64,000 bases of DNA, taken from assembly GCA_944990035.1 (NCBI GenBank), contig CALYLX010000059.1:248001-312000 (forward strand), written 5' to 3'. Under the pieces are notes generated by a model. The model saw nothing but the letters and a program-made list of their open reading frames with translations. It searched no databases and had not been told where the DNA came from. Below are positions 61,140-64,000 of the stretch, piece after piece. The DNA is from Clitopilus passeckerianus (taxonomy: Eukaryota; Basidiomycota; Agaricomycetes; Agaricales; Entolomataceae). How positions within the stretch are numbered: position 1 is the first letter of the stretch; every line of letters starts with the position of its first letter. Made by a program: the position numbers and the translations under genes.

Positions 61140-62250
61140 GAACCCAAAGTACACACGCTGTCCGGCCGCCCAAGGTGGTTTGCGGCAACGCCTCACTGCC
61201 CAGTGCCGTGGGTGGCAGTCTGAGGAAATTGTAACGCTAGATTTGGGCATGCTCTAGGTGTGCCGCACATTCTAGAAATCAGGCCGAACGCTTTTCTATT
61301 CCTCGTGCTGGTCTTGCTGAGCTTGGAATATACACGAAGGAAGACCTTGTAAGGTGATGTATCGAACTAAACCTCCAGAAAACGCACGCATGTATCGAGT
61401 TTGTTGACAGGAAGTGAGTATAAGCAACAAGTACCGGCGCAACCTGCCAGTGAATTTTTCACCTGAGCCATTCTGGTTATTGAGTGTCATCATTCCGGGA
61501 GAACTCTTCCTTCAAAGAACACGCCCAGACTCCCGTGATACCTTCCGATACCCACTCCCCTCCAAATCCAGGAAACCGCATTCCGGAAACCATCGGCGTT
61601 CTGGAATTTGTCTGATAATGGCGGCTGGGCTGTGAATGTTCTGGATGTTCGATGAAGAAAGAGGTGTTTGACACAGAGAAGCGCATTTAGACCACACGCC
61701 GTTCACCGATTGGCTGCACTGGCAGGGAAGCCTGAGATTGATGGATAGGCTAGGGAGCGCTTCAGATAGGATGAAAATCAAAGCAGAGATCATGGAGCCA
61801 GCCAGGGAGGGGTCCGAATATGAGGCCCAGCCTACTATATTGTCTAGGCTAGCCAGGGATTATATCCTCATCGTAGACAAGGCTAGATATTACCCAGAAT
61901 TTGAGACCTTACTCGAGATCCCCTGGGTTGACTAGAGTGACATGGAAACCACGTCATTTTGCTAAAGCTAGTCAAACTCAGTCATTGCACCGAGCGAGGG
62001 ACAGACTTGGGGGAACGCTGATCTTAAGGTCTAACAGAGAGTGTGTGGTGACGACTGTTCTGGAAATTTTGTGGAAATTTTGGAGAAATTATTGACAATC
62101 ACAGCATGTTCCGAAAATCGGGCTGAGTTTTTCCACCTGAAGACAGCCCAAAACACGGATGAAGAGGGACCCTTTGAGAGTTAGAGCTCCTAAGAACGGA
62201 TCGGTTTGGGGTTACACAGCGACGATAATCCACTGGAAAACGCTGAGTAC
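61140..62250. other. Spacer without supported gene
   Basis: Short ORFs only on both strands (all under 95 codons), no domain and no repeat that I could match to the other spacers. Confidence 0.5.
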
Positions 62251-64000
62251 TACTGATCCTGCAGCCCTTCGGCTCGGGATTCGGAAATGATCAAGCAGCA
62301 CCCACTCTCAAGCGAGTCGAGCTTGCAATACACCTCAATTCCAACGTCATCCATGTCAACACCTAATGCAATGCTCAGCCTAATATTCCGCGATTCTCTA
62401 CAATGATGAGACACCATGCGTAGATTAAGAGCACCAACCTCAACAAGCGGCGGCACTTTGCTTTACCTGGCCGTACCAAGCTTCGATCCACTACTGCAAC
62501 CTACTCAAGAACATTCGGATCTTGGGCATACCGACTACGTCATCCAATGCTACAGCATCTAAGAGGGCCTTTGGAAGAAGTGAACTAGTGGTCGATTTGG
62601 GATTTGGGACGCTTCAGGCGTACGTACATGTCGTTCTTCTCTTTCTTCCCCATTTTCCCTTTGCATATGTCGTCCTTTACTCGCGTATTCTTACGCCTTT
62701 GTTCTCTTACATCCCAATTTCTACCTTCTGACCGACGTGAACGCGACGCTGATGAGCAACTCTGTCCAGAGAATTTTGTCAACGTCAACGTGAAAACTCA
62801 GCGTCACCCACAAGTTCTGCATCACCAGAAGCAGCAATTACCCCTCACTTTTGTCAAGAACGAGAAGGCTCCGCATATAATGTATCTCCCCTGCAACCGT
62901 AGACGAACTCCACCCGCTATCTTGAACCTCTCAAATTGCCGGCCTCTAATTGTGTCACCTACGGGCTGTTTGGCCTTGCCTCGTCCATGAACGAGAGGAA
63001 AGGAAGGCCTGGAACCTGTCGCCGCCAGTCGTATAAGGAAAGCCATTGGGAAAACCTTCGTTCCGGTAAGCTAGCCTTCACATTTCCCTTGGCGTTCTTC
63101 TTTCTTCCCTTCTACCAGTATAAGCCTACCACTCATTTCTGCAGGTCATCGTCAAGCTCGTCCACCTACGTAATGGTCGCTACCACGCAACATCTGCAAG
63201 AAGTGCCCTTTGAATTTAGGCTCCACCCGCGAAGGCGCCGGTGGGCTCACTCCAAGTTGGAGATCCCTCACAATTGGGGCTGAAACACCGGGAAGCTGCA
63301 CAAGACGCTACCATTGCAGCTGTGCAACATCGTGCACCCTTATTACCCGACCACTCAATTCACCATATGACTACAGATGCCAGTTCCCCCACCTCTCCCC
63401 CACCTCTTTCCCCCAGCGTTTGCACCGTCTACCCCGCCGCCTCATGACAGGGGGGTGTATCATTATCATGGCCACTGGAGAAGGAGCGCACAGATAGTCA
63501 TGCTGCTTGTCATAAAGCAGAATACGATCTGACGCCATATGGCGCTCGAACATCCTCCGCCTCGCCAGTCCAGAAATGCAGAACTCAATCTAGCGGCACC
63601 TACGACGTCATCTTGGACATCTCGAAAACCTTTGTCCCCTAACAACCTCGGAAGTCTGATTCGCACCTCGGATCTCCCTTTTGTCGGTCTCCTGCCGTCT
63701 CGAAGGCGCACCATCGTCGATATGGGATGTCTCAACTCGAACCAGGATGAAGGTCGGCCCGACGACTGCCACAGGCCTATACCTCGATGTATACCTCGAT
63801 GAAGGCTCCTTGGAATTACGAGTCGCCAGATGGAGAGGCCCGCAAAACAGGTGCTGCTGAAGATCAAATTTCAGCGTGCATGTTTGGACCCACCTCAAAC
63901 CCATTCTCATCGACCTGCCGGTTTGTAGCAGCCCATTTACCATGGCAGCTGCGCCGTTGCACTCGCCTGGTCTTAAGGTTGGAAGATTTTTTCACGAAGG
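62250..64000 (+). repeat. Decayed family in plus orientation, copy G, cut by the right edge
   Basis: Blocks in family order: ATTCCGCGATTCTCTACAATG near 62390, a CT-rich intron-like stretch (about 62620-62770), the HHQKQQ block (62604-62990, a 128-codon ORF), a 79-nt intron-like segment (63066-63144, GTAAGCTAGC to TTCTGCAG), a block beginning GTCATCGTCAAGCTCGTCC, an ORF at 63539-63802 with ELNLAAPTTSSWTS, then CTTAAGGTTGGAAGA and TTTTTTCACGAAGG at the edge, matching the KVEPHS block region of copies A-C. It reads like the left-hand modules but on the opposite strand. Frames are broken; product unknown. Confidence 0.45.

Noticed and set aside
1..64000. tRNA, rRNA, CRISPR arrays or transposons with recognisable transposase or reverse transcriptase
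   Set aside because: None seen on reading both strands; no such ORF or structure could be supported.

Overview
This window looks like a nuclear segment of a filamentous fungus, most likely a mushroom-forming basidiomycete (Agaricomycetes). The evidence is short GT-AG introns (about 50-60 nt), and a cluster of STAND/NLR-type proteins with a NACHT ATPase module followed by highly self-similar WD40 repeats. The taxon is an inference; no species marker is present.

Five related NACHT-WD40 genes dominate the window. Gene 1 (1-4676, +) is cut by the left edge. Gene 2 (12970-17532, +) is a pseudogene with a nonsense codon and a frameshift. Gene 3 (24101-28852, +) is complete. Gene 4 (36970-41524, +) is complete except for an in-frame TAG that sits exactly at the 3' end of a possible 45-nt intron. 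Gene 5 (58009-53398, -) is complete. All share one architecture: a disordered N-terminal exon, a NACHT exon of 536-538 codons, and a WD40 exon encoding about 14 blades (two possible 7-bladed propellers). All introns are phase 0. Two N-terminal types occur: a Pro/Gln/Tyr-rich repeat type (genes 1, 3) and a basic Ser/Pro-rich type (genes 2, 4, 5). Both end in a Gly/Asn-rich beta-prone segment just before the NACHT exon.

Genes 1 and 2 with their spacers, and genes 3 and 4 with theirs, form a tandem duplication with a period of about 24 kb. The spacers hold several copies of a second, mostly decayed sequence family that always points against the neighbouring NLR gene: minus strand in the left part, plus strand right of about 45.7 kb. 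It keeps intron-like signals but not a reading frame, and I could not assign it to a known family. The orientation switch at 44.4-45.7 kb contains a small, clean 113-codon gene (44531-44872, -) with its own TATA box. A separate minus-strand ORF (60671-61042) resembles the helical N-terminal signalling domains of fungal STAND proteins.

By analogy with fungal HET-D/HET-E-type NLRs, the NLR genes are expected to act in recognition of non-self or damage: ligand sensing by WD40 propellers, ATP-dependent oligomerisation by NACHT, and signalling by the N-terminus. Nothing in the sequence proves the ligand or the output.
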